10,199 bases of DNA from Candidatus Zhuqueibacterota bacterium (GTDB lineage Bacteria; Zhuqueibacterota; Zhuqueibacteria; Residuimicrobiales; Residuimicrobiaceae): positions 1 through 10,199 of the forward strand of contig JAFGSU010000058.1 in NCBI GenBank assembly GCA_016934435.1, read 5' to 3'. Every line of letters starts with the position of its first letter. Position 1 is the stretch's first letter. Position numbers and translations under genes: made by a program. Shown here piece by piece: positions 1 through 6,970 of this stretch. The notes under the pieces are model-generated. The model was not told the DNA's origin and searched no databases. It was given only the letters and a program-made list of their open reading frames with translations.

Positions 1-4
1 CACC

Positions 5-82
5 GATTCGGTGTCTACAAGTTAATTAAGTAACCCTGTGGGTGGCACATTTTCAGTTCAGTTCGCGGATTAACACCGAATC
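5..82. repeat. 10-bp inverted repeat pair upstream of the kinase gene
   Basis: GATTCGGTGT at 5-14 recurs as its exact reverse complement ACACCGAATC at 73-82, with 58 bases between. The left copy is itself part of a short palindrome, CACCGATTCGGTG at 1-13 (6-base arms, one central base). The pair could be binding half-sites, or the ends of a stem that begins outside the window. No coding region is evident in 1-197, so this is the intergenic leader of the kinase gene or the tail of an upstream element. Confidence 0.35.
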
Positions 83-99
83 TGGGTTCAACATGCCGC

Positions 100-128
100 T
101 TGCATAAATTGATTAAATATGCTATCTT
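100..128 (+). promoter_or_regulatory. Weak sigma70-like promoter candidate for the kinase gene
   Basis: TTGCAT (100-105) is followed after 17 bases by TATCTT (123-128), inside an AT-rich stretch 70 bases upstream of the kinase start. The match to TTGACA/TATAAT is only 3/6 and 4/6; spacing and position are the main support. The host's promoter consensus is unknown. Confidence 0.22.
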
Positions 129-197
129 TTAACATTGTGATTCCTTGATCGAGTTTGCGTCTATTTGTTAATGACATGAATCTATGGAATTGCTATT

Positions 198-2801
198 ATG
201 ATTGGCAAAAAGGTTTCCCATTATAAAGTTCTCGAAAAAATCGGCGCCGGCGGCATGGGCGTGGTCTATAAAGCCGAGGATACCAGGCTCAAACGTACCG
301 TTGCACTCAAGTTCCTGCCGCCGGAGATGACCTGCGACCACGATGCGAAAAAACGTTTTACCCACGAAGCCCAGGCCGCTTCCGCCCTGCAACATACTAA
401 CATCTGTACGATTCACGACATCAACGAAACCGACGACGGTCAGATGTTCATCGTCATGGATCATTATAAAGGCCGTACGCTGAAAGAGATACTCGCAGAG
501 GCTGCTGATCGGAGGGTCGTGCAGGAGCGGGAAGAATCGGGAATCCCGCCTCTGGAAAAGGTGGGCACTGGCGCTTCGGGGCCTGGAGAGGGAAAAGTGG
601 GTAATATCCGCCCGGTCCAGCCTTCGGAAACGGGGGACAGGGGGACTGCCGAGTCCCGCTATCCTGAAAGGGCATTCAGGGGGATTGCATCGTTCGATGA
701 AATCCTCGACATCGCCCTGCAGATCGCCAGGGGGTTACGCGAGGCGCACGACCACGGCATCATCCATCGCGACATCAAACCGGCCAACATCATGATCACC
801 GACAGGGGGGAGGTCAAGATCATGGATTTCGGGCTGGCCAAGTTAGCCGGTCAGACCAGGCTGACCCGTGAGGGATCGACGCCGGGAACGGTGGCTTATA
901 TGTCGCCGGAGCAGGCGCGCGGTGAGCCTGTGGATCATCGCAGTGATATCTGGTCTCTGGGCGTGGTGCTCTACGAAATGCTCACCGGAAATCTGCCTTT
1001 TAAAGGTGAATATGATCAGGCGATGATTTACGGCATCCTCAATGAGGCACCAGACTCCCTCGATGGCGTCGCTCCGGCCGTTCCAGCGGAATGGCAGAGC
1101 GTCGTGTTTCAGGCTCTAGAGAAAAATCCGCAGCAAAGATATCAATCCATCGACCAGCTGATCGTCGATTTGAAAAAAGCTGCTGTCGCCGAAATGGACA
1201 AAGCCCCAGCTAGGTCCGGCCGATACGCAGGGATCAAAAAAAATAAATGGTTTTTAGCTATCGGGGTGGCATTTGTCCTGTGTGTAGTAATATTTTTTAC
1301 GATTTTTCTATCCCGGCCGCCGTCGTTGGGACTGGCGGATCGGCAGTCGATCGCGGTGTTTTATTTCAAAAATTTGACCCAGAATCCGGACCTGGACTGG
1401 CTGCAGCAGGGAGTGGTGGAATTGTTGAACGCCGGCTTGTCGCGCTCGGCCGATTTGTATGTACTGGATACGCAACGGCTGTTCGAAATTATGACGGAAA
1501 TGGGAAGGAACGATCGGGTCAGACTGGAGGAATCGGCGTATAGCGAAATTGCCCGTAAAGCGTCTGTTGGAACCGTGGTGTCGGGCAATATCATTAAAAT
1601 CGGCGATAACCTTCGCATCCAGGCCCAATTGATTGATCCACAGAACGGCGCTATTCTGCTGGCGGATGCGGCTGAGGGGCACGGCGAAGAGGATTTGTTC
1701 AGCATGGTCGCTTATCTGGCCGAGAAAATTCAGTCTTTTATGGAAATCAAACTAACCGAACAGGCGGTCAGCGAGAACTGGATCAAGGGTATTTCCACCA
1801 CATCGGTGGAGGCTTACCGGCATTTTATTTACGGACGCGAATATCTGCTGCAATCCGACTGGTTGCAGGCAAAAGACGAATATGAACAGGCGGTGGCTAT
1901 CGATTCCAATTTTGCCGTGGCCTTCGTCGACCTCGCGGGTACGTATTGGAATATCGGCGACGTCTATGCCATGAATGAGGCGTATCGAAATGCCCTGCGC
2001 TTGCGCGATAAAGTGTCGTTGAAGGAACGACTCATCATCGATATTTTTGACGCAGTGACCCACTATGATAACAAAAGAATCATCACCATCGCCCAACAAA
2101 TCCTCCATTATGATCCGTATGCCTATTTCTGGCAATACATCCTGGGTCGGGGATACTATTTTGACCATCAGATGGATAGAGCCGTGGAAACGTGGCGGGA
2201 ACTGGTGGAACGTCGTTACCGCTGGGTATGGACCTATTATTTCCTCGGGCGCGCCTATATCGAGCTGGAACAGGTTGATAAGGCGATCGAAGTGTACAAG
2301 AAGGGCCTTGAGGCTGTGAACGATTATCCGAGTTTGTATGGGTGGCTCGCCGTCGGATATTTTCTTAAGGGTGATTCTTTAACGGGCCGGCGATATCATG
2401 AATTATTTTTCACAGAATGCCGGAAAGATCGGAATTCAACATTAGAGTACTACCACGATGCTGCCAGGGAGTATAACCGTTTTAATCTGCACAAGCAGGC
2501 AATTGATACATATTGGCGAGGATTAGCCTCCTATCCCAATGATGTCGAATTGCGCATGGGACTGGGGCGCGCTTTCATAGCGGTGAGGGAATTTTCTCGA
2601 GCTGTGGATATCTATACTGCTATGCTGAACTCCGATTCCTCGCACCATGCGGCTTATTACGGTCTGGGACTGGCTTATGAGCAATTGGGAGAGCGGCAGA
2701 AATCGATGAAATCCCTGCGCACATTCCTGATGTATCAGCGGGACGGCGCCGAGGCCCGGGATGCGCAGCGGCGGTTGGATGCGTTGCTGGCAGGGGAATA
2801 G
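198..2801 (+). CDS. Membrane-anchored Hanks-type Ser/Thr protein kinase with FlgO/TolB-N-like domain and TPR tail
   Basis: Predicted 867-residue transmembrane protein kinase that phosphorylates Ser/Thr on cytoplasmic targets. The catalytic elements are complete: glycine loop GAGGMG (16-21), lysine K38 in VALK, helix-C E57, catalytic HRD (190-192) with N197, DFG (210-212) and SPE of the activation segment (236-238). A basic stretch precedes one membrane helix (about 351-371). Residues about 384-516 resemble the FlgO/TolB N-terminal-like module (pattern SIAVFYFKN, then VVSG and a strand ending LIDPQNG) often found after the helix in such kinases. Residues about 536-865 form several TPR-like helix pairs, presumably a protein-binding or sensing surface outside the inner membrane. 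Residues about 102-163, between the hinge and helix E, are an atypical Gly/Pro/Glu-rich insertion. The ATG at 198 is preceded by a weak GGAA at 186-189. Class call is firm; the substrate is unknown. Confidence 0.93.
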   Translation: MIGKKVSHYKVLEKIGAGGMGVVYKAEDTRLKRTVALKFLPPEMTCDHDAKKRFTHEAQAASALQHTNICTIHDINETDDGQMFIVMDHYKGRTLKEILAEAADRRVVQEREESGIPPLEKVGTGASGPGEGKVGNIRPVQPSETGDRGTAESRYPERAFRGIASFDEILDIALQIARGLREAHDHGIIHRDIKPANIMITDRGEVKIMDFGLAKLAGQTRLTREGSTPGTVAYMSPEQARGEPVDHRSDIWSLGVVLYEMLTGNLPFKGEYDQAMIYGILNEAPDSLDGVAPAVPAEWQSVVFQALEKNPQQRYQSIDQLIVDLKKAAVAEMDKAPARSGRYAGIKKNKWFLAIGVAFVLCVVIFFTIFLSRPPSLGLADRQSIAVFYFKNLTQNPDLDWLQQGVVELLNAGLSRSADLYVLDTQRLFEIMTEMGRNDRVRLEESAYSEIARKASVGTVVSGNIIKIGDNLRIQAQLIDPQNGAILLADAAEGHGEEDLFSMVAYLAEKIQSFMEIKLTEQAVSENWIKGISTTSVEAYRHFIYGREYLLQSDWLQAKDEYEQAVAIDSNFAVAFVDLAGTYWNIGDVYAMNEAYRNALRLRDKVSLKERLIIDIFDAVTHYDNKRIITIAQQILHYDPYAYFWQYILGRGYYFDHQMDRAVETWRELVERRYRWVWTYYFLGRAYIELEQVDKAIEVYKKGLEAVNDYPSLYGWLAVGYFLKGDSLTGRRYHELFFTECRKDRNSTLEYYHDAAREYNRFNLHKQAIDTYWRGLASYPNDVELRMGLGRAFIAVREFSRAVDIYTAMLNSDSSHHAAYYGLGLAYEQLGERQKSMKSLRTFLMYQRDGAEARDAQRRLDALLAGE
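545..647. repeat. Degenerate tandem/palindromic repeat inside the kinase coding sequence
   Basis: Two related units lie 72 bases apart, so in the same reading frame: 548-571 (beginning GCCTCTGGAAAAGG) and 620-643 (beginning GCCTTCGGAAACGG), matching at about 17 of 24 positions. The first sits in a hairpin with arms CCCGCCT (545-551) and AGGTGGG (559-565), six of seven bases pairing. The stretch encodes the non-conserved insert at about residues 102-163 of the kinase. It looks like a small palindromic repeat family that landed in a gene without breaking the frame, comparable in principle to Rickettsia palindromic elements. Whether copies exist elsewhere in the genome cannot be seen here. Confidence 0.45.
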
Positions 2802-2863
2802 TGAACATCGTTATATCGACTTTTGCAGGATGAAACGCGGTAACTTCAGGTAGTCGCACGGTG

Positions 2864-2874
2864 AGGGTGTGGGT
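2864..2874. repeat. Intergenic repeat word AGGGTGTGGGT, copy 1
   Basis: The 11-base word AGGGTGTGGGT, inside GGTGAGGGTGTGGGTGA and followed by an AT-rich stretch, recurs at 6939-6949 in the same orientation and a similar setting (about 60-95 bases after a plus-strand stop codon). It is probably the remnant of a dispersed intergenic repeat. Confidence 0.35.
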
Positions 2875-2996
2875 GAAAAAGATATATTTATATGCTGAAT
2901 ATTGAAGTTATGCGGGATAAAACGCCCCCGGTACTCGTTTCCAAACACTCTTAGACCATGGGAACAAAATGAACGCCAAGGCGCCATGTCGATAAA

Positions 2997-3035
2997 ACGC
3001 AAGGCAAAATTCATAGAATCTCTGCGTCCTTGCGT
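2997..3035. repeat. 8-bp inverted repeat with 23-base loop
   Basis: ACGCAAGG (2997-3004) and CCTTGCGT (3028-3035) are exact reverse complements separated by 23 bases. The words resemble the GCGT/CTTGCGT-type dispersed repeats common in intergenic DNA of several bacterial groups. There is no T-run after the second arm, so it does not look like an intrinsic terminator. Confidence 0.4.
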
Positions 3036-3201
3036 ACGATTTTTATTTTCAGCGCCAAGCAGTAGAGTAAAAGTATAGCCTCAGTCAAACGTCGATGCCC
3101 TACATCCGGAATCATTATCATGGCAATCCATGAATCTTTATGATCAAGTCGTATATTTACAATAAAAATGTATCAATAACTAAACCATATCAGGAGCGAG
3201 C

Positions 3202-4734
3202 ATGGACGATCAAACCTATTTTGTCACGGACATCCCGCGACGGGAATTTTTTCGCAAAAGTCTGACCGGAGGATTGGCCATCGCATCTTCGACGGCGCTG
3301 ATGAATCAATTCCTCTCCTGCCGGCAGGCGCCGATGGAGCAGGGCGAATGGTCCGTGGACCCGGCGCTGCTGCAAAAAACCATCGCCAGAGCCCTGACCA
3401 ACGGCGGCGAATTCGCCGAGGTGTATGTGGAACATCGCATCTCACGTGATATCCGGATGGAAGAGTCCAAATTCAAGAGCGCCGTCTTTGGCATCAGTCA
3501 GGGCGCCGGTGTGCGTGTGATCATGGGCGACAGGACCGGCTACGCCTATACCGATGAATTGAGCGAGGAAAAATTGCTGCGCGCCGCAGAAGTGGCATCG
3601 TATGTGGCGCAAACTACGATCACAACCTCGCCGGTCGACATCAAAGCGGAGAATCGGCCTTCCTACATCACCGTAAAATTACCGCTGAACGAGATCGCCG
3701 ACGAAAAACGGTTAACGGTGATGCAGCGCGCCGACCAGGCCGGCCTGGATTATGACAGGCGCATCAAAATGATGATGGTGAACTATTATGACGAAGTCCG
3801 GCGACGCCTCATCGCCAACAGCGAGGGGCTGCTGCTGAGCGACGAGCTGCCGTTGTTGTTTTTCATCGTTCAGGCTCTCGGCGTCGGCGAGAATACCCGT
3901 CACATGAGCCGCGAGCGGCTCAGCCGGCACTCCGGCTTTGAGATGTTCGAAGAGGTGACGCCCGAGCAGGTGGCGCAAACCGCCGCGCGCGAAGCCGTTG
4001 CCATGCTATCGGCTAAAGATGCGCCCGCAGGCAAAATGGATGTGGTGCTGCAAAACGGCTGGGGCGGCGTGTTAGTGCATGAGGCGGTGGGCCATCCCCT
4101 TGAGGCCGATAACATCGCCCGCAAAGTCGGCGCCTTCACCGGTAAAATGGGGCAAAAGGTAGCCAGTGAGCTGTTCACCATGGTCGACGACGGCAGCCTG
4201 CCCAATTTCCGCGGCACCACCAATTTCGACGATGAGGGCACGCAGATGCGGCGCAACGTCCTCATCGACAAGGGCGTGCTGGTAAAGTATATGAGCGATA
4301 TTTTATCGGCCAAACAGCTCAACATCGAGAGAACCGGCAACGGCCGCCGCGAGAGTTTCCGCCACATTCCCATTCCGCGCATGACCAACACCTTTATCGA
4401 AAATGGTTCTGATAACGTGGAGGATATCGTCGCTTCAACTAAAAAAGGGCTTTACGTCACCAGCCTCAGTGGCGGCAGCGTCAATCCCATCGACGGCGTG
4501 TTCAATTTTACCTGCCGCGAGGCATATCTCATCGAAGACGGTAAAAAGACGACGCCGGTCAAAGGGGCGACCCTGATCGGCAGTTGCATGGATATCATTC
4601 AGAACATCGACGCCGTGGCCGATGATCTGGCTTTTGGCCCGGGCATCTGCGGCAAGGGCCAGGTGGCGGAGGTCACAGCCGGTCAGCCTACGGTTCGTGT
4701 TCGCGGCCTGGTGGTGGGCGGCAGTCGCGCTTGA
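3202..4734 (+). CDS. tldD: TldD-family metalloprotease subunit with Tat/lipoprotein-like signal
   Basis: Predicted 510-residue catalytic half of the TldD/TldE zinc metalloprotease, which in characterised bacteria cleaves unfolded peptides and matures some modified peptides such as microcin B17. The zinc-site motif HEAVGH is at 293-298 (HExxxH: H293, E294, H298). The C-terminal GICGKGQ (481-487) supplies the conserved Cys C483, a metal ligand in the family as I recall it. The N-terminal TldD/PmbA domain starts near residue 53. Unlike E. coli TldD (about 480 residues, cytoplasmic), this protein has an N-terminal extension with a twin-arginine motif PRREFFRK (12-19), a moderately hydrophobic stretch (21-38) and FLSC ending at C40, resembling a Tat-exported lipoprotein. 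The ATG has a strong AGGAG 5 bases upstream. tldE follows after 62 bases, probably in the same transcript. Confidence 0.95.
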   Translation: MDDQTYFVTDIPRREFFRKSLTGGLAIASSTALMNQFLSCRQAPMEQGEWSVDPALLQKTIARALTNGGEFAEVYVEHRISRDIRMEESKFKSAVFGISQGAGVRVIMGDRTGYAYTDELSEEKLLRAAEVASYVAQTTITTSPVDIKAENRPSYITVKLPLNEIADEKRLTVMQRADQAGLDYDRRIKMMMVNYYDEVRRRLIANSEGLLLSDELPLLFFIVQALGVGENTRHMSRERLSRHSGFEMFEEVTPEQVAQTAAREAVAMLSAKDAPAGKMDVVLQNGWGGVLVHEAVGHPLEADNIARKVGAFTGKMGQKVASELFTMVDDGSLPNFRGTTNFDDEGTQMRRNVLIDKGVLVKYMSDILSAKQLNIERTGNGRRESFRHIPIPRMTNTFIENGSDNVEDIVASTKKGLYVTSLSGGSVNPIDGVFNFTCREAYLIEDGKKTTPVKGATLIGSCMDIIQNIDAVADDLAFGPGICGKGQVAEVTAGQPTVRVRGLVVGGSRA

Positions 4735-4786
4735 TCACTGTCTGTAGCGAAATTTAAACTTGAATTCGGTGTTGAAAATATTGCTT

Positions 4787-4790
4787 GGAG
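4787..4790 (+). promoter_or_regulatory. Ribosome binding site that sets the tldE start
   Basis: GGAG at 4787-4790 lies 6 bases before the ATG at 4797. An in-frame TTG at 4785 overlaps this site, so starting there would place the Shine-Dalgarno inside the gene; the ATG at 4797 is the better start. Confidence 0.7.
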
Positions 4791-4796
4791 AACAAA

Positions 4797-6131
4797 ATGA
4801 ATTATAAAGACTTGACCAGCCAATTGGTGAAGAAATGTTTGCGCCGGGGCGCTGATGCTGCGGAAGTTTATCTGGAGAACGGCCGCAATCTGAGCATTGA
4901 GGTGCGCAATCAGGATATCGAGACGGTGAAAGAATCGGCGGCGCACGGTGTCGGCTTTCGCGTTTTTGTCGGAGGCAAGATGGCTTTTTCCAGCAGCAAC
5001 GATCTGTCCGAGCGGTCCCTCGATGATACCATCGCCCGCGCCGTATCGTTTGCCCGATGCACCACCGCCGATGAGAACAATGTGCTGCCGGAGGACATTG
5101 GCTTTACCGAGGTCGAAGGTATGTATGACGATGAGATCGCACGAAGAACCATGAATGAAAAGATCGAGCTGTTGAAGGAACTGGAAAAATCGGCCATGCA
5201 GGACCGTCGTATCAAAAAAAGCGACGGCGCTCGGTATGGTGAAGGTGAAGCGGATGTATATCTGGCCAATTCGCACGGTCTGGAAAAAAAGTATCGTGAA
5301 TCGAGATGTTATTTCGGCGTCAGCGTGGTGGCGGAAAAAGGCGAGCAGAAATCGTCCGGCGGGGAATATTGTAGTCGACGGTTCTGGGGCGACCTCAAGC
5401 CTGTGGATGAAGTTGCCGCCAAAGCCGCCGAAAGCGCCTATGAAATGCTGGATCCCCGCATGGTCAAAACACAGAAAGCGGCGGTTATCTTTGAACCCGA
5501 TGTCGCTTATGCCATATTGGGCGGGATTCTCGGCGCCATCAACGGCGAGCGCGTGCTGCAGGGCGCCAGTTTCCTGCGCGATAAAATGGGGCAGAAAATA
5601 GGATCGAGCTTGCTGACGTTTATCGACGACGGCACCCTGGCCAGGGGTTTGGCCAGTTCGCCCTTTGACGGTGAGGGCGTGCCGACACAAAAACAGGTGA
5701 TTATTGAGCAAGGCGTGCTAAAGGGGTTTATCTATAATACCATGGCGGCCAGGCGCGCCGGTGTCAGCAGTACCGGCAATGCCTCGCGCGGTGATTTCAC
5801 CAGTCTGCCGGGTATCGGCGCCCATAATTTTTATATGACGGCCGGTCCGGATACGCCGCAAGAAATCATCCGCTCCACTAAAAAGGGACTGCTGTTAAAA
5901 GGAGTGACGGGATACGGCATCAATGCCGTCAACGGCCATTTCAGCGGCGGCGCCTCGGGCATGTGGATCGAAAACGGCCGCATCAGCTTCCCGGTGCGCG
6001 GCCTGACCATTGCCGGAAATGCCTTTGATATGTTGAATGACATCGATATGGTGGCCAATGACCTGGATTTATTCAGAACCCGAACCACACCGACGTTTCG
6101 AATCAGGGAGATGCTGGTGGGAGGAGAGTAG
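4797..6131 (+). CDS. tldE: TldE/PmbA, non-catalytic partner subunit of TldD
   Basis: Predicted 444-residue TldE (PmbA), the partner that forms the TldD/TldE protease heterodimer. The N-terminal PmbA/TldD domain covers about 20-88 (GADAAEVYLENG, then GVGFRVFVGGKMAFSSS). The C-terminal domain covers about 226-443, with DKMGQKIGSSLLTFIDDGT (262-280), DGEGVPTQ (291-298), STKKGLLL (360-367) and a final TPTFRIREMLVGGE. At the position equivalent to the TldD HExxxH there is GAINGERV, so no zinc site is present, as expected for TldE. No signal peptide is visible, in contrast to its TldD partner. Length matches the family (about 450). Spacing and orientation indicate co-transcription with tldD. The symbol pmbA is a synonym. 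Confidence 0.95.
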   Translation: MNYKDLTSQLVKKCLRRGADAAEVYLENGRNLSIEVRNQDIETVKESAAHGVGFRVFVGGKMAFSSSNDLSERSLDDTIARAVSFARCTTADENNVLPEDIGFTEVEGMYDDEIARRTMNEKIELLKELEKSAMQDRRIKKSDGARYGEGEADVYLANSHGLEKKYRESRCYFGVSVVAEKGEQKSSGGEYCSRRFWGDLKPVDEVAAKAAESAYEMLDPRMVKTQKAAVIFEPDVAYAILGGILGAINGERVLQGASFLRDKMGQKIGSSLLTFIDDGTLARGLASSPFDGEGVPTQKQVIIEQGVLKGFIYNTMAARRAGVSSTGNASRGDFTSLPGIGAHNFYMTAGPDTPQEIIRSTKKGLLLKGVTGYGINAVNGHFSGGASGMWIENGRISFPVRGLTIAGNAFDMLNDIDMVANDLDLFRTRTTPTFRIREMLVGGE

Positions 6132-6220
6132 GTTTCAGCCCTGGTTATGATCTTGTCGGTTGCTTTTCATGCAAAATAGAGAAAAATTGGTGGGCCATTC
6201 GCCTGATCGCCCTACACAAA

Positions 6221-6237
6221 TTCCGGGTTAACCGGAA
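6221..6237. repeat. Hairpin in the tldE-UPF0158 gap
   Basis: TTCCGG (6221-6226) and CCGGAA (6232-6237) form perfect 6-bp arms around a 5-base loop. No uninterrupted T-run follows (the next bases are CGGACTTTTCG), so a Rho-independent terminator is doubtful. It could be an operator-like palindrome or an RNA stem in the leader of the next gene. Confidence 0.35.
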
Positions 6238-6336
6238 CGGACTTTTCGAGGCTGGCTCAACAAGTAAGTTTGCGAACATTGGCGACTGCAGGTGATCCGA
6301 TGTTGCGCCCGTCTTAAAATCCATGAAAGGGAGGAA

Positions 6337-6846
6337 ATGACTAAAAATGCAAGCGTGCGTTTGAGTGAAATTGTCGACGCCATGGAGATGCAAGCAGAGG
6401 GATCGCATCAATTTTTGCATCTTGCCACAGGTGAAATTTATTATATTTCTGATGAAGAATTTGATTATGCGAAACAGGAAGAACCTCTCGATCATATCCC
6501 CGATTGGCAAATCGAGTCGGTGGAACGGGCAAAAACTATTTTGTCCACCGAAGAGTATCTTGCACTTCCATCTACGTTCGATATTCACGAATATGCCATC
6601 ATGGAACGGTTCTGCCTTTCCATCACCGATGATGCGCTGAGGGATAAGATGTATAACGCCATTAAAGGCTCCGGCGCGTTTCGGCGTTTCAAGGAAAATA
6701 TTTTTTACCATAATATTGAGCAAGATTGGTATCAATTTAGAGAAGAAGCCTTTTACAAGATCGCCGTCGATTGGTGTAACGATAACAAGATTCCGTTTAT
6801 TGATGATCGTAACAAAGAGAAATCATTCAAGAACAGTTCTCAGTAA
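6337..6846 (+). CDS. UPF0158 family protein of unknown function
   Basis: Predicted 169-residue soluble protein matching the UPF0158 family pattern. The N-terminal part reads LSEIVDAMEMQ (9-19), then LATGEIYYISDEE (29-41). The central part is LPSTFDIHEYAIMERFC (77-93), and the C-terminal part is AIKGSGAFRRFKE (108-120) followed by WYQFREEAFYKIAVDW (131-146). The family has no established function that I know of; it is small, acidic and widespread in bacteria. The ATG at 6337 is chosen because AAAGGGAGG (6326-6334) lies just before it; an in-frame GTG at 6292 would add 15 residues unlike the family's N-terminus. It lies 205 bases after tldE and may be in the same transcript or have its own promoter. 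The charged tail (156-169) is probably disordered. Confidence 0.88.
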   Translation: MTKNASVRLSEIVDAMEMQAEGSHQFLHLATGEIYYISDEEFDYAKQEEPLDHIPDWQIESVERAKTILSTEEYLALPSTFDIHEYAIMERFCLSITDDALRDKMYNAIKGSGAFRRFKENIFYHNIEQDWYQFREEAFYKIAVDWCNDNKIPFIDDRNKEKSFKNSSQ

Positions 6847-6938
6847 CCGGCTATCATTTTACCATTAGGACGAAGGTGTTCCAAAAGGTCAAAAAATCTT
6901 AACAATCCAGTTTTTTCGCCCGCTTGCCGGAGAGGGAT

Positions 6939-6949
6939 AGGGTGTGGGT
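6939..6949. repeat. Intergenic repeat word AGGGTGTGGGT, copy 2
   Basis: This is the same 11-base word as at 2864-2874, here preceded by CTTGCCGGAGAGGGAT and followed by AT-rich DNA. It lies in the 124-base gap between the convergent UPF0158 and glycosyltransferase genes. No hairpin with a T-run typical of a bidirectional terminator is visible in this gap. Confidence 0.35.
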
Positions 6950-6970
6950 AATATTATATTTTGTTTGAAC

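Larger units (their letters stand above)
2802..3201. other. 400-base gene-free region with several short repeats
   Basis: No convincing gene lies between the kinase stop and tldD; the short minus-strand open frames here run through repeat sequence and lack ribosome sites. The stretch contains GATAAAACGC twice exactly (2916-2925 and 2991-3000) plus GATGAAACGC at 2829-2838, an 8-bp inverted repeat at 2997-3035, and GCCAAGG-like words near 2974-2985 and 3051-3060. The tldD promoter should be here: TACAAT at 3158-3163 is a fair -10 box but has no good -35 partner. The strong ribosome site AGGAG (3192-3196) sits 5 bases before the tldD ATG. No clear terminator follows the kinase. Confidence 0.6.

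Noticed and set aside
2811..3014. 67-codon minus-strand frame in the kinase-tldD gap, considered as a small peptide gene
   Set aside because: It runs through the short repeats of this gap and has no convincing ribosome site or family resemblance.
4785..4787. TTG start for tldE, four codons upstream of the ATG
   Set aside because: It overlaps the GGAG ribosome site that is correctly spaced for the ATG at 4797.
4683..5711. Long open frame of 342 codons on the minus strand opposite tldE
   Set aside because: It is wholly antisense to a clearly conserved TldE and the tail of TldD, shows no recognisable domain, and reads as a shadow frame of high-GC third positions.
6145..6735. 196-codon minus-strand open frame over the UPF0158 gene
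   Set aside because: The opposite strand matches UPF0158 along its full length and has a ribosome site, so this frame is a shadow.
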